Below, in pieces: positions 42,555 to 50,029 of a stretch of 64,000 nucleotides of DNA. The DNA lies in NCBI GenBank assembly GCA_902812495.1, contig CADDZR010000005.1, positions 1 through 64,000 of the forward strand, read 5' to 3'. Numbering within the stretch: position 1 is the first letter of the stretch; each line of letters starts with the position of its first letter. The position numbers and the translations under genes were made by a program. Source of the stretch: an archaeon (GTDB lineage Archaea; Thermoproteota; Nitrososphaeria; Nitrososphaerales; Gagatemarchaeaceae). A model generated the notes under the pieces. The model saw only the letters and a program-made list of their open reading frames with translations, was not told where the DNA came from and ran no database searches.

Positions 42555-43432
42555 TCAACAATAACCCGCCGAACTGTAGGTGTTCTCATTACTCTGAACT
42601 GTATAGAGATAATATCCATTGTAGGTTGTCCCGTAGCAGGATAGCGGTTGCTGGTAGAGATTCGATCCTTCCGCGGTCTGCGTCTGAAGATTCGTGCTAG
42701 ACATCTCGTTGAAGCTACTGAGCATATCGATGTACCCAAAGAATAGGTTCTTGTTCGCAGGCGTGAAGGTCTGTATTGGTCCGCACGGGCCACAGCCGGC
42801 GAGTACTCCTTCTAACTGGGTAAAGTAATACACAGCGTTTGCACCGCTGGGTTGTCTACAGCCGGCCGAAACGGAATAGAAGACTTGCCCAGTGTTCTGG
42901 TTACTTACACTGAGCCCGAGCGTCAGCGGTACTAATGGGTAGGTTGGATCTATGGTGATCTGCACCAGTACATTGTAGTTAGTCTGATTGATATTGATGT
43001 ATTGAGGAATCATCAGGGAACAGATGCTCTGACAGTTTCCCTCATACCCGCAATTACCGTTGGCCAGCCCCCACACATACTCTATGTGGGAATCATGCAC
43101 ATACCATCCAGACGTCGGTGGGCAGCCGCTGCACGTCCTGTCTATGCCTACGATTCCCTGCACCCAATAGGTATTTGAGCAGGGAGTTGGGAAACTCGTG
43201 CAGCCATTGACAACCGAATTCATCTGGTAGTGCCATGAAAAGGCAAGGCAGTGAATTCGGAAAACCGAATGAAAGGCATCCCACCCTCGAGCTAAGTGTT
43301 AGAGGATTTGATCTGCTGGTTGGGAGTCTGGTTGTTCTGGGCGGATACGACCGGGCTCGCAATCAATAACATTAGAACGATTGCGAACAGCATCGAAAGT
43401 ATAAGCGACTCTAGATCCTTGGCGCGTATCAT
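42555..43432 (-). pseudogene. frameshifted secreted cysteine-rich protein gene
   Basis: The start at 43432 gives MIRAKDLESLILSMLFAIVL, a clear signal peptide ending VVSAQNNQTPNQQ, then stops at 43292 (SSNT). A different frame continues without stop from there: LARGWDAFHSVFRIHCLAFS, WHYQMNSVVNGCTSFPTPCS, and runs through 42555 as a 222-residue ORF with 13 or so cysteines (CSGCPPTSGW, CGYEGNCQSIC, CGPCGPI). The signal peptide and the mature domain are thus in different frames near 43290, implying a single-base loss. It overlaps the 187-residue gene upstream by 4 nt. Function unknown. Confidence 0.6.
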
Positions 43433-43992
43433 TTGGAAATCGCTGTTCCATTCACGAAGAGTCCTGGTGTGTAATAGATGGTCATGTGCGCCAAGTCATA
43501 AGAGCCGTTCGCGTTCATGGGAACATCGACCCACAGCGCGCCGACAACCTTCTGATTCGGATATGGATTGCTCGCACAAGACACCTGGGCCGCGGTCCCG
43601 TAGGAATAGAACGCCAGCCTAGTCTTCGGCGGAGCGTAGAATGGCGTTCCGCCGACAATTCCATTTGAGAATTTCCCTGTCACATTCTGTGAATTCGCGC
43701 TACCAGTCTTGACGAGTGTTGCGTTTACCACGCCCGTCGTTGCGCTCGTGTTCTCAGCCGAGACCAAAGTGTAGCTGAAACCTCCCGCCTTCGAGGCAAA
43801 TACTGGGCTCTGTCTCACCTCAGCCGCCAGCCTCATAAGAGGGGCCGACACCTGGCAAGAGTTGGTGGATGGACCAGAACCATATGCAGAAGTTAAGCTC
43901 ATTACCAAGACCAAAGAACCAATTATAAGAGCGAAGGTTAGCAAGACGACTTTCGGAACTATTGTGGGTGAATGAGCTTTATTTCTCCTCAA
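43429..43992 (-). CDS. secreted/anchored protein of the integrated element
   Basis: 187 residues from a TTG start (its first codons are MRRNKAHSPT). A hydrophobic segment VVLLTFALIIGSLVLVMSLT at about residues 15-34 is a signal or anchor. The mature part has NAT, NVT and NGS sequons and a beta-rich sequence; one cysteine pair (SCQVS, VSCASN). The gene is intact and overlaps the next by 4 nt (ATGA). No homology recognised. Confidence 0.6.
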   Translation of the reverse strand: MRRNKAHSPTIVPKVVLLTFALIIGSLVLVMSLTSAYGSGPSTNSCQVSAPLMRLAAEVRQSPVFASKAGGFSYTLVSAENTSATTGVVNATLVKTGSANSQNVTGKFSNGIVGGTPFYAPPKTRLAFYSYGTAAQVSCASNPYPNQKVVGALWVDVPMNANGSYDLAHMTIYYTPGLFVNGTAISK

Positions 43993-43999
43993 TGTCTCA
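43977..43999. repeat. 23-nt direct repeat, first copy
   Basis: On the minus strand TGAGACATTGAGGAGAAATA plus AAG, overlapping the TTG start codon of the 187-residue gene. A second copy with one difference is at 44041-44063. Confidence 0.6.
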
Positions 44000-44040
44000 G
44001 CTCGCTCATAATTATAATGTTAGTAGTGTTGATATATTAA

Positions 44041-44063
44041 CTTTACTTCTCCTCAATGTCTCA
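44041..44063. repeat. 23-nt direct repeat, second copy
   Basis: Minus-strand TGAGACATTGAGGAGAAGTA plus AAG, one base different from the copy at 43977-43999, 64 nt away. Duplicated translation-start-like sequence upstream of the element gene; could be a duplication or regulatory site. Confidence 0.6.
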
Positions 44064-44333
44064 ACCGAAAGGATTTCGTAACGTTCAAACATATCGCTAG
44101 CTGTACTAAATGGTTCTTATGCAGGGACCGTACACTGATATGCTTCAAAAAATTACCCCTGTACTCCGCGGAGCTTAATTCTTCCTTTCTCTTTCCGATT
44201 TGAGTCGTTGTACCTTGAGACAAAAGCTACAAAGGGGCCGGAAACACTACTGTTGCCACAAACGGCTGATGCAAGTTCGCAACTCCAATAATTAGGATAA
44301 ACGCTAGAGCGACAGTTCCCTCGAATGAGGTCA

Positions 44334-44655
44334 TTTAGTCAGGTGCTGGCACAGTAACATATACTATGGAAGCATCAGTCGAACCGACAACTACTCCATT
44401 TTGCAAGTCGACCTGTTCGACGCACATAGAAGTAATACTCAATGTATACAAGTTTCGGAAATCCGAAGCATTAACTTGGGCTGCGGAATAACCTATTGCC
44501 ATCGGCAAAAGTGACTGGCAGAAATATGTGAGCTGTAAGTAATAGAAGCCCCGCGTGTTGTTTGGATCAGTGATAGAATAAGTAACGGTAACAATAATTG
44601 TGAGACCCTTTCTCGTCGTGACGGAACTCAGTTGTACATGAACGAGAAGAGGAGA
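44334..44655 (-). pseudogene. 5'-truncated secreted-protein fragment fused to the integrase end
   Basis: An open minus-strand frame without start runs into a stop at 44334: PLLVHVQLSSVTTRKGLTII, then VTVTYSITDPNNTRGFYYLQ and LTYFCQSLLPMAIGYSAAQV. It looks like the C-terminal half of an extracellular protein like those of this element. Its open frame begins where the integrase gene ends, so a deletion apparently joined the two broken genes. The gap to 43993 is otherwise non-coding. Confidence 0.5.
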
Positions 44656-45346
44656 GGGCTCTCAGGTGTCAGTTTCTCGCCTTGCTTGACCCGTTCCTTG
44701 AGGTGCTCTTGGATGTACGTGAGGCCCTCGCTGTTAACGAATGTAAAGTATGGATGCCTGGCCTTGCTCAGCGCCTTTCTCACGAGCAGAACTGTAGGAA
44801 CTTTGTCGAATTCAATCCCGTCGTTTCGTGCCTTCGCGTCGCTGAAGTCGCCCAGCCTTATCCCGCCCGTCCAGAGATAGTCACCAAGGCTTTCCGGCCT
44901 GACGCCGCTGAAAGAGAGAATCGCAATAGAGACTCTGCCTCTGGGTGATGCCATCCTAAGGATTTTTGATAGTTTGTCCTTACTCGGAACCCTCTCTGTG
45001 GCGACCGTTGGAGTGTCAGAGCTTCCCTTGATGTTCACCTTCAGCTTCACGTTAAGATTGTTGTACGAGGTCCAAGAGAGGATCACCTTCTTGAATCGCT
45101 CGATGTAGGAGCCTGCCTTGCCTTCCTTCTCCATCCTCCTGATGAAGCCGGTAAACTCGTCCCTGAACTTCTTGGTTCTCGCCTCTGTCAGAATCTCCTT
45201 TTGATTCGTTCTCTCGAGGTCGGAGTATAGCCCAGCGTCCTCAGGTAGACGGTTGCGGTGATGACGGACTTGGCTTCTAGGTTCTCATACCATCGCCTAA
45301 CGTCTTGGTCATCCAGGAGGTGCTTGTGCTTGCTGCCAGTGGGCAT
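44628..45346 (-). pseudogene. tyrosine recombinase (integrase), frameshifted and C-terminally truncated
   Basis: N-terminal part from ATG 45346: MPTGSKHKHLLDDQDVRRWY, ENLEAKSVITATVYLRTLG. One base is missing near 45228, after which the frame continues LYSDLERTNQKEILTEARTK, KFRDEFTGFIRRMEKEGKAG, then SYIERFKKVILSWTSYNNLN. The catalytic domain begins: AILSFSGVRPESLGDYLW carries the first catalytic Arg. It stops before the HxxR and Tyr motifs that would follow, so activity is lost. The core-binding N-terminus matches thaumarchaeal integrases. It lies directly inside the right attachment site. Confidence 0.8.
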
Positions 45347-45393
45347 TGTGTGCCATTAGGATGGCCAAGCTGATAAGGGATTCTTATAATGCT

Positions 45394-45413
45394 TAAAGTG
45401 GGCCGGAAGGGAT
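45394..45413. repeat. attachment-site repeat, tRNA copy
   Basis: Identical to 41635-41654; comprises the last 15 nt of tRNA-Ile plus 5 nt downstream. The tRNA remains intact on this side. Confidence 0.75.
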
Positions 45414-45473
45414 TTGAACCCTTGACCTCTCGATTATCAGTCGAGTGCTCTAGCCAAGCTGAGCTACCGGCCC
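45399..45473 (-). tRNA. tRNA-Ile (anticodon GAU)
   Basis: Full cloverleaf: acceptor GGGCCGG/CCGGCCC, D stem GCTC/GAGC, anticodon stem CTCGA/TCGAG with loop CTGATAA giving anticodon GAT, T stem AAGGG/CCCTT with loop TTCAAAT. No intron, no encoded CCA. Its 3' end is the integration target of the element on its downstream side. Divergent from tRNA-Ala 59 nt away. Confidence 0.95.
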
Positions 45474-45532
45474 CCTCGCAATCGGGAAAAAAGGGAAAGG
45501 CTATAATCACTTTGGTTTTGGAGTTGATAAAA

Positions 45533-45605
45533 GGGCCGGTAGTTCAGCGGTACGAACGCCCGCCTTGCACGCGGGAGGTCGGGGGTTCGAGTCCCCCCCG
45601 GTCCA
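45533..45605 (+). tRNA. tRNA-Ala (anticodon UGC)
   Basis: Cloverleaf: acceptor GGGCCGG/CCGGTCC with the G3:U70 pair diagnostic of alanine tRNA, D stem GTTC/GAAC, anticodon stem CCCGC/GCGGG with loop CTTGCAC (anticodon TGC), T stem GGGGG/CCCCC. No intron, no encoded CCA. Confidence 0.95.
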
Positions 45606-45629
45606 CTCTGAAAAAACTTGCCAAACTTT

Positions 45630-46934
45630 ATGCAATTTAGTTTTGAGGGTAGTGGTACAGTGCCAGTAACGATAGAGCTTGTGATAACAGCATTCCTTGC
45701 AATAATACTTGCCTCGCAAATTATAGCGCAGAAACTAAAGGTACCATACACGTTAATCCTTGTTCTGGTTGGTATCTTTATCGTAACTTTTTCTACTGTC
45801 CCGGTTCTCCAACCAGGTAATCTTGCAAGGGGTTTCCTCTCTGTTGTAATGCAGATAAGGTCCTTCTATAGCTCAATAGTGCAACAGGGTCTATTTGTTG
45901 GGCTTATTGTTCCTCCTCTGATCTTTGAGGCAATGGTACACATAGGAAGAGAAGAGCTGATGCGTGCAATAAGGCCCTCACTTGTACTTGCAACGGCAGG
46001 TGTTATGATATCAACAATTGTTGGAGGTCTAACTCTATTTTACGTTGCTGGTCTCTCTTTTGCTGTTTCCTTCTTATTTGCAGCTATCATCTCACCTACA
46101 GATGTTGTTACTGTTCTGGAGGTCTTCAGGAGGATAAAGGTTCCACCAAGGCTTGCAGCGATACTCGACCTCGAGGCAGCACTTAACGATGCAACAGGAA
46201 TTGTCATATTCAGCATTGTTCTCTCTTCGCTCTCTGTTTCAAGGGTTCCTGTTCTGAGAACTGCAGTTGAATTTGCACTAATTCTTGCAGGGGGTGCGGC
46301 AATAGGGATATTTGTTGGGTTTGGTGCATCCATTTTGAACAGGTACATTGAGGACAACATGGCAAAGATAGTTCTGACAGTCTCAGCTGTCTATGGGTCG
46401 TATGTTTTTGCGTCAGGAATAGGTGCTTCCGGGTTAATAGCTGTTGCAGCTGTAGGCCTTTACTTTGGAAACAGGATAATAAGTATGGAGAGGTCCGAGG
46501 AGACAAAGAGAACGATACTAACATTCTGGCAGATAGCTGCATTTTTAGGAAATTCCGTTGCCTTCCTCTTTATAGGTTTCCAGACTGACCTTCTGGCTCT
46601 CTTTGGCTCAATTTCTGCTATAATGATGGCTTATGTTGCCGTACTTGTAGCAAGGGTTGTCTCTGTCTATCCTATCTTTGGTGTACTATCACAGATTGGA
46701 GAGAATATACCCCTTAGCTGGAGCAATGCAGCGATGCTAAGTGGAGTGAGGGGTGCGATATCAATAGCACTTGTCTCAACACTGGAATCTATGAACATAA
46801 TCTCGGATCAGGAGTTTTCACTTCTTACTGCAATGGTTGTTGGTGTTGTATTCATATCAATAGTTTTGCAGGTCCCTGTACTTGTGAGATATTCGAGGAG
46901 AAGACTCGAGCAGCAGAGCAGGCTTGAAGGCTAG
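45630..46934 (+). CDS. Na+/H+ antiporter (CPA1, NhaP-like)
   Basis: 434 residues from ATG 45630; a TTG twelve nt upstream is the alternative. Twelve or so hydrophobic helices. Motifs ISPTDVVTVLEVFRRI (transport-site Asp of the SPTDVV motif) and DLEAALNDATGIVIFSIVL (second acidic site), then GVRGAISIAL. These are the CPA1 hallmarks. It exchanges Na+ for H+. It lies just after tRNA-Ala and ends 4 nt into the CsaA-like gene, convergently. Confidence 0.9.
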   Translation: MQFSFEGSGTVPVTIELVITAFLAIILASQIIAQKLKVPYTLILVLVGIFIVTFSTVPVLQPGNLARGFLSVVMQIRSFYSSIVQQGLFVGLIVPPLIFEAMVHIGREELMRAIRPSLVLATAGVMISTIVGGLTLFYVAGLSFAVSFLFAAIISPTDVVTVLEVFRRIKVPPRLAAILDLEAALNDATGIVIFSIVLSSLSVSRVPVLRTAVEFALILAGGAAIGIFVGFGASILNRYIEDNMAKIVLTVSAVYGSYVFASGIGASGLIAVAAVGLYFGNRIISMERSEETKRTILTFWQIAAFLGNSVAFLFIGFQTDLLALFGSISAIMMAYVAVLVARVVSVYPIFGVLSQIGENIPLSWSNAAMLSGVRGAISIALVSTLESMNIISDQEFSLLTAMVVGVVFISIVLQVPVLVRYSRRRLEQQSRLEG

Positions 46935-47257
46935 CTAACCCTTAGGCCTGGCTTAACGTTCCTTTCAGGGACTATCAGCGAGAGTGTATCTCCGTCGAAT
47001 GCAGCAAGTATCATGCACTCCGAAACCACACCGGCAACCGACTTCGGCTTCAAGTTTGTTACTGCAACAACAAGCTTGCCAAGAAGCTCCTCTTCCCTGT
47101 AGAATTCCTTTATTCCAGCAACACACTGCCTCGTAAAGCCCCCGAAATCTATTATAAGCCTGTACATGGGTTTCTTAGCCTGTGGTATATCGTCAACGGA
47201 TAGAACCTTTCCAACACGTATCTCAATTTTTCCAAAATCCTCTATGGATATAGACAT
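46931..47257 (-). CDS. CsaA-like tRNA-binding domain protein
   Basis: 108 residues forming one OB-fold tRNA-binding domain: DFGKIEIRVGKVLSVDDIPQ, AKKPMYRLIIDFGG, then EELLGKLVVAVTNLKPKSVA. This is the domain of MetRS C-termini, Arc1p and bacterial CsaA. Stand-alone proteins of this size act as tRNA or chaperone cofactors. A paralog with the same design is at 48845-49180. Confidence 0.85.
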   Translation of the reverse strand: MSISIEDFGKIEIRVGKVLSVDDIPQAKKPMYRLIIDFGGFTRQCVAGIKEFYREEELLGKLVVAVTNLKPKSVAGVVSECMILAAFDGDTLSLIVPERNVKPGLRVS

Positions 47258-47664
47258 GGCGCATTCCTCTTCTTAGGCTGGAGATAAGTGTTAACATCGA
47301 TGCTTTTTGTGCCCAGGAACTTAAGACCCTAAAAGGTCTAACATCCTATTTTATCTTGCTCTCTTATTTTCCTTGAGGACTGAGAGAAGAATCGATTTAC
47401 GCAATGAAATTATGCAAAGCTGCAGCTTGGATTTGAACCCTTGGAATCTAAAGGTAAGAAGTTTGGATGGCTGCTTCTTCCCATACAAAGAATTGGGAAG
47501 AATAACTGTACCAAAAACTTTCATTCAATAAAGATGTATAAGGGATGCGGTGCTACTTCTGTTCAAACTTGTTTTAGACGGGGAAAGGATAAATGAGCAA
47601 GCTTGAAAGGAAAAACCTTCTGGGAAATTAACTCTTTTAACTGGCTCTATCAAAGAGTATGTTT
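47258..47664. other. non-coding stretch upstream of a tRNA-Ala
   Basis: No gene. 14 nt (GATTTGAACCCTTG, 47430-47443) match the T-arm region of the tRNA-Ile gene, read on the minus strand, but no cloverleaf can be folded around them. The tRNA-Ala promoter lies at the right end. Confidence 0.4.
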
Positions 47665-47738
47665 GGGCCGGTCGTCTAGCCTGGTAGGACGCTACTTTGG
47701 CATGGTAGAGGTCGGGGGTTCGAGTCCCCCCCGGTCCA
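47665..47738 (+). tRNA. tRNA-Ala (anticodon GGC)
   Basis: Acceptor GGGCCGG/CCGGTCC with G3:U70, D stem GTCT/GGAC, anticodon stem CTACT/GGTAG with loop TTGGCAT (anticodon GGC), T stem GGGGG/CCCCC. No intron, no encoded CCA. A second alanine isoacceptor; acceptor and T arms are the same as in the tRNA at 45533-45605. Confidence 0.92.
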
Positions 47739-47778
47739 CTTACGTTGGGTGAGAAACTGGAAGACATGCCTTCAATAC

Positions 47779-48795
47779 TCAAACATAGACAGGAACTACA
47801 AGGCTTACAACAAGCCCAAGAATGAACAATGCTCCAAACCTTCTGTTGTGTGTAAAGACAGACCCGAGATACCATATTGGCCAGAACGAATATCCCTTGG
47901 GAGGCTCAGCTGGTCTTGGCGTATCAAGGAATCTGAATAAAACAACAGCTCTGGGAATTGCAAGAAAAGCAAGCAGAGAAGGCAGGGGCAGGAAGTGAAG
48001 AACAACAAGAACTAGTATTGATGAGTATGCCAGTGCAACCAGCACCTTTATGGCCTGCTTTGTCCTTTTTTCTCCAAGCACTACAGGAAGTGTCTTCACG
48101 CCTATCTTTGTGTCGTAGTCTATCTTGTCTATGTGCTTCCCAAAGAGAACAGTCGAAACTGAGACACCGTATGGGACAGAAGCAAGAAAGACCCAGGATG
48201 GAAGTGTGCCTGTGATGACGTAGAAGCTACCACCTATCATCAGCGGCCCCCATACAGCAAAGACAGCAATCTCGCCCAGGCCTATTTTTTTCAGTGGGAG
48301 AGGACCACCTGCGTAAGCTATGAGAAAGGCTGCGCCAAGAGCTGTGAATAGAAGGACCTGCGGTCCTCTCAGCATGAGTAGATACGCCGCAATTGTTAGC
48401 ATACCAAGGAGATGAATTAACCCTACTGAGAAAAGAACATTCTGGCTCATCATACCAGAGATAGAGGGATGCGGTAGGTATGCGGGCCTGAAGTAGCCCT
48501 CAGATGTATCTATACCGTGCTTTGCGTCCCAGTAATCGTTAAAGAGGTTACTTGCTGCATGTGCTAGTATCAGGCCAGCCATGCAAAGAACTGAGGGAAA
48601 GATAAATTCTTGTCTCAGGCCAAAGGTTATCGATGCAAGTAGCAAGGCTATTAAAACAGAATTTGCTGTCATCACAAAAACAACAGACCTTGTCGCAACA
48701 AGCCACCTGCTGAACGGGTCGAGCTTCTCCACAGGAAGTGACTTTGGGTCGTATGTACCGCTTAGTATCGAGTACCATATCTTTACAGGGTTCAA
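47779..48795 (-). CDS. UbiA-family prenyltransferase, MenA-like
   Basis: 338 residues with eight or nine hydrophobic helices. First prenyl-diphosphate site NLFNDYWDAKHGID (the NDxxD motif) at about 85-100 and second site DKIDYDTKIGVKTLPVVLG at about 222-240, the pattern of UbiA enzymes. The AGGPLPLKKIGLGE block is typical of MenA-type 1,4-dihydroxy-2-naphthoate prenyltransferases. It would attach the isoprenoid tail to a quinone or related ring, in the membrane. No other quinone genes nearby; assignment to quinone is by family. Confidence 0.88.
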   Translation of the reverse strand: MNPVKIWYSILSGTYDPKSLPVEKLDPFSRWLVATRSVVFVMTANSVLIALLLASITFGLRQEFIFPSVLCMAGLILAHAASNLFNDYWDAKHGIDTSEGYFRPAYLPHPSISGMMSQNVLFSVGLIHLLGMLTIAAYLLMLRGPQVLLFTALGAAFLIAYAGGPLPLKKIGLGEIAVFAVWGPLMIGGSFYVITGTLPSWVFLASVPYGVSVSTVLFGKHIDKIDYDTKIGVKTLPVVLGEKRTKQAIKVLVALAYSSILVLVVLHFLPLPSLLAFLAIPRAVVLFRFLDTPRPAEPPKGYSFWPIWYLGSVFTHNRRFGALFILGLVVSLVVPVYV

Positions 48796-48844
48796 CGTTC
48801 ATGGCAAGGAACTTGACTGGTTTATAATTTCTTTGCAAAGCAAT

Positions 48845-49180
48845 TCATGCAAGCCTTGTTCCGTTTGGAACCTGCCTCTCAGGTTGCGCTAGAACAACTG
48901 TTCCGTCATCAAGAACAAAGCCTGTTGTAAGAACCTCCGAGAGAAAGTTTGCGACTTGTTTTGGCTTGAAGTTAATTACACAGACCACTTGCTTGCCTAA
49001 GAGCTCCTCCTTCCTGTAGAGCTTTGTTATCTGTGCACTCGACTTTTTTACGCCGTATTTTCCAAGATCTATCCATAGCTTGTATGCCGGTTTTCTGGCT
49101 TCTGGAAAGTCCTCAACCTTTACGACAGTACCCGCAACGATAACTACCTTCTCGAAATCCTCCCATGTTATCGTCTCCAT
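48845..49180 (-). CDS. CsaA-like tRNA-binding domain protein, second copy
   Basis: 111 residues of the same OB-fold as 46931-47257: [40 protein letters not shown], then [20 protein letters not shown], with the typical KSSAQIT motif of CsaA. The two paralogs differ at most positions, so the duplication is old. 50 nt before the MenA-like gene on the same strand. Confidence 0.87.
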   Translation of the reverse strand: METITWEDFEKVVIVAGTVVKVEDFPEARKPAYKLWIDLGKYGVKKSSAQITKLYRKEELLGKQVVCVINFKPKQVANFLSEVLTTGFVLDDGTVVLAQPERQVPNGTRLA

Positions 49181-49408
49181 ACGCAGGGGGCATATGGTAG
49201 ATGATTATTAACAGAACGTGGATATATAAAAAGAGTTTTTTCTACTAGAAAAGATTAATATTTGGTACATAAATCGGGATTTATGGAAATAGCTTTAGAT
49301 AAGAGGGCCCTGGCACTTTTTTTGAAATTCAGGTTCTCAGCAATTATTTACTGGTGTCTAGGTTGAGGTTTTGCATTATAGGAAGGGCACTACGTTGGCG
49401 GGATAAAA

Positions 49409-50029
49409 TTGAGTAGTCAAGCTCCAATTCACTTGTTCATTCGGGGCGAAAAAAGCATGCCTACACTGCTAATGCTCCACGGAGAAGGTAGGAACGAGTA
49501 TGATATGGTCAGGCTTGCAAAATTTCTCTCTCCCAATTCATCTATACTAAGTATGAGAGGCAAGATTATAGAGGGAGGAAGGCCTCTTTTTATCCAGAGA
49601 GTCAAGGGAGGCCGAAATGCTGAAGAGATAAAAAAGTATGCAAGGGAGATACAAATCTTCCTTGATAATGCTTCTATGAAATATTCGTTCCAGAGGAACA
49701 ACGTTATTGGAGTTGGATACTTTGACGGAGCAGCCATGGCTGTTGCGCTTTCTCTTTCATTCCCCGCTTCCCTGAAGGGCCTAATTTTGTTCAGGGTTTT
49801 CATGCCATTCCATCCCGAAGGGAATCCTGACCTTGCAGGGTTGAAGGTAATTGTCATTTCAGGGAGGTACGACAAGTTCTCAAAGCTTGCAGAAGTAGAG
49901 GAGCTTGTTAAGATGATGTCTGGATGGGGCGCAAAGGTTAACCATGTAGTACTTGAAGTTGGACACGAGATCTCCAGCACAGATGTCCAGGTAGCGAAGG
50001 ACTGGTTTGAAAAGAACTTCAGTGCGTGA
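49409..50029 (+). CDS. alpha/beta-hydrolase-fold protein lacking the nucleophile serine
   Basis: 206 residues from TTG 49409 (ATG 49457 region also possible). The order fits carboxylesterase/phospholipase-type hydrolases: TLLMLHGEGRNEYDMV (oxyanion-loop H-G), VIGVGYFDGAAMAVALSLSF, VIVISGRYDKFSKLA (Asp loop) and VVLEVGHEIS (His). At the nucleophile elbow the usual G-x-S-x-G reads G-Y-F-D-G, with Phe for Ser. Unless another residue takes over, this protein should not hydrolyse esters. Overlaps the MFS gene end by 11 nt. Confidence 0.75.
   Translation: MSSQAPIHLFIRGEKSMPTLLMLHGEGRNEYDMVRLAKFLSPNSSILSMRGKIIEGGRPLFIQRVKGGRNAEEIKKYAREIQIFLDNASMKYSFQRNNVIGVGYFDGAAMAVALSLSFPASLKGLILFRVFMPFHPEGNPDLAGLKVIVISGRYDKFSKLAEVEELVKMMSGWGAKVNHVVLEVGHEISSTDVQVAKDWFEKNFSA

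Larger units (their letters stand above)
41635..45413. mobile_element. degenerate integrated element in tRNA-Ile, 3.8 kb
   Basis: The element is bounded by two identical 20-nt direct repeats, with the tRNA-Ile gene regenerated at the right end and only its 3' end copied at the left. It carries an integrase gene beginning about 53 nt from the tRNA 3' end, and three cargo reading frames for membrane or secreted proteins. All run on the minus strand. Base composition appears more GC-rich than flanks and codon use is different (GGC, GCC). Integrase and two cargo genes carry frameshifts, and the integrase is truncated, so it can no longer excise alone. Confidence 0.75.

Noticed and set aside
41635-45413. 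SSV-type element with an integrase gene split by integration
   Set aside because: In that type the attachment site is inside the integrase gene and the two halves flank the element. Here the gene starts inside the right end and is simply truncated; no C-terminal part is found near the left repeat.
45389-45640. 83-residue plus-strand open frame
   Set aside because: It reads through both tRNA-Ile (antisense) and tRNA-Ala, so it is a shadow of RNA genes.
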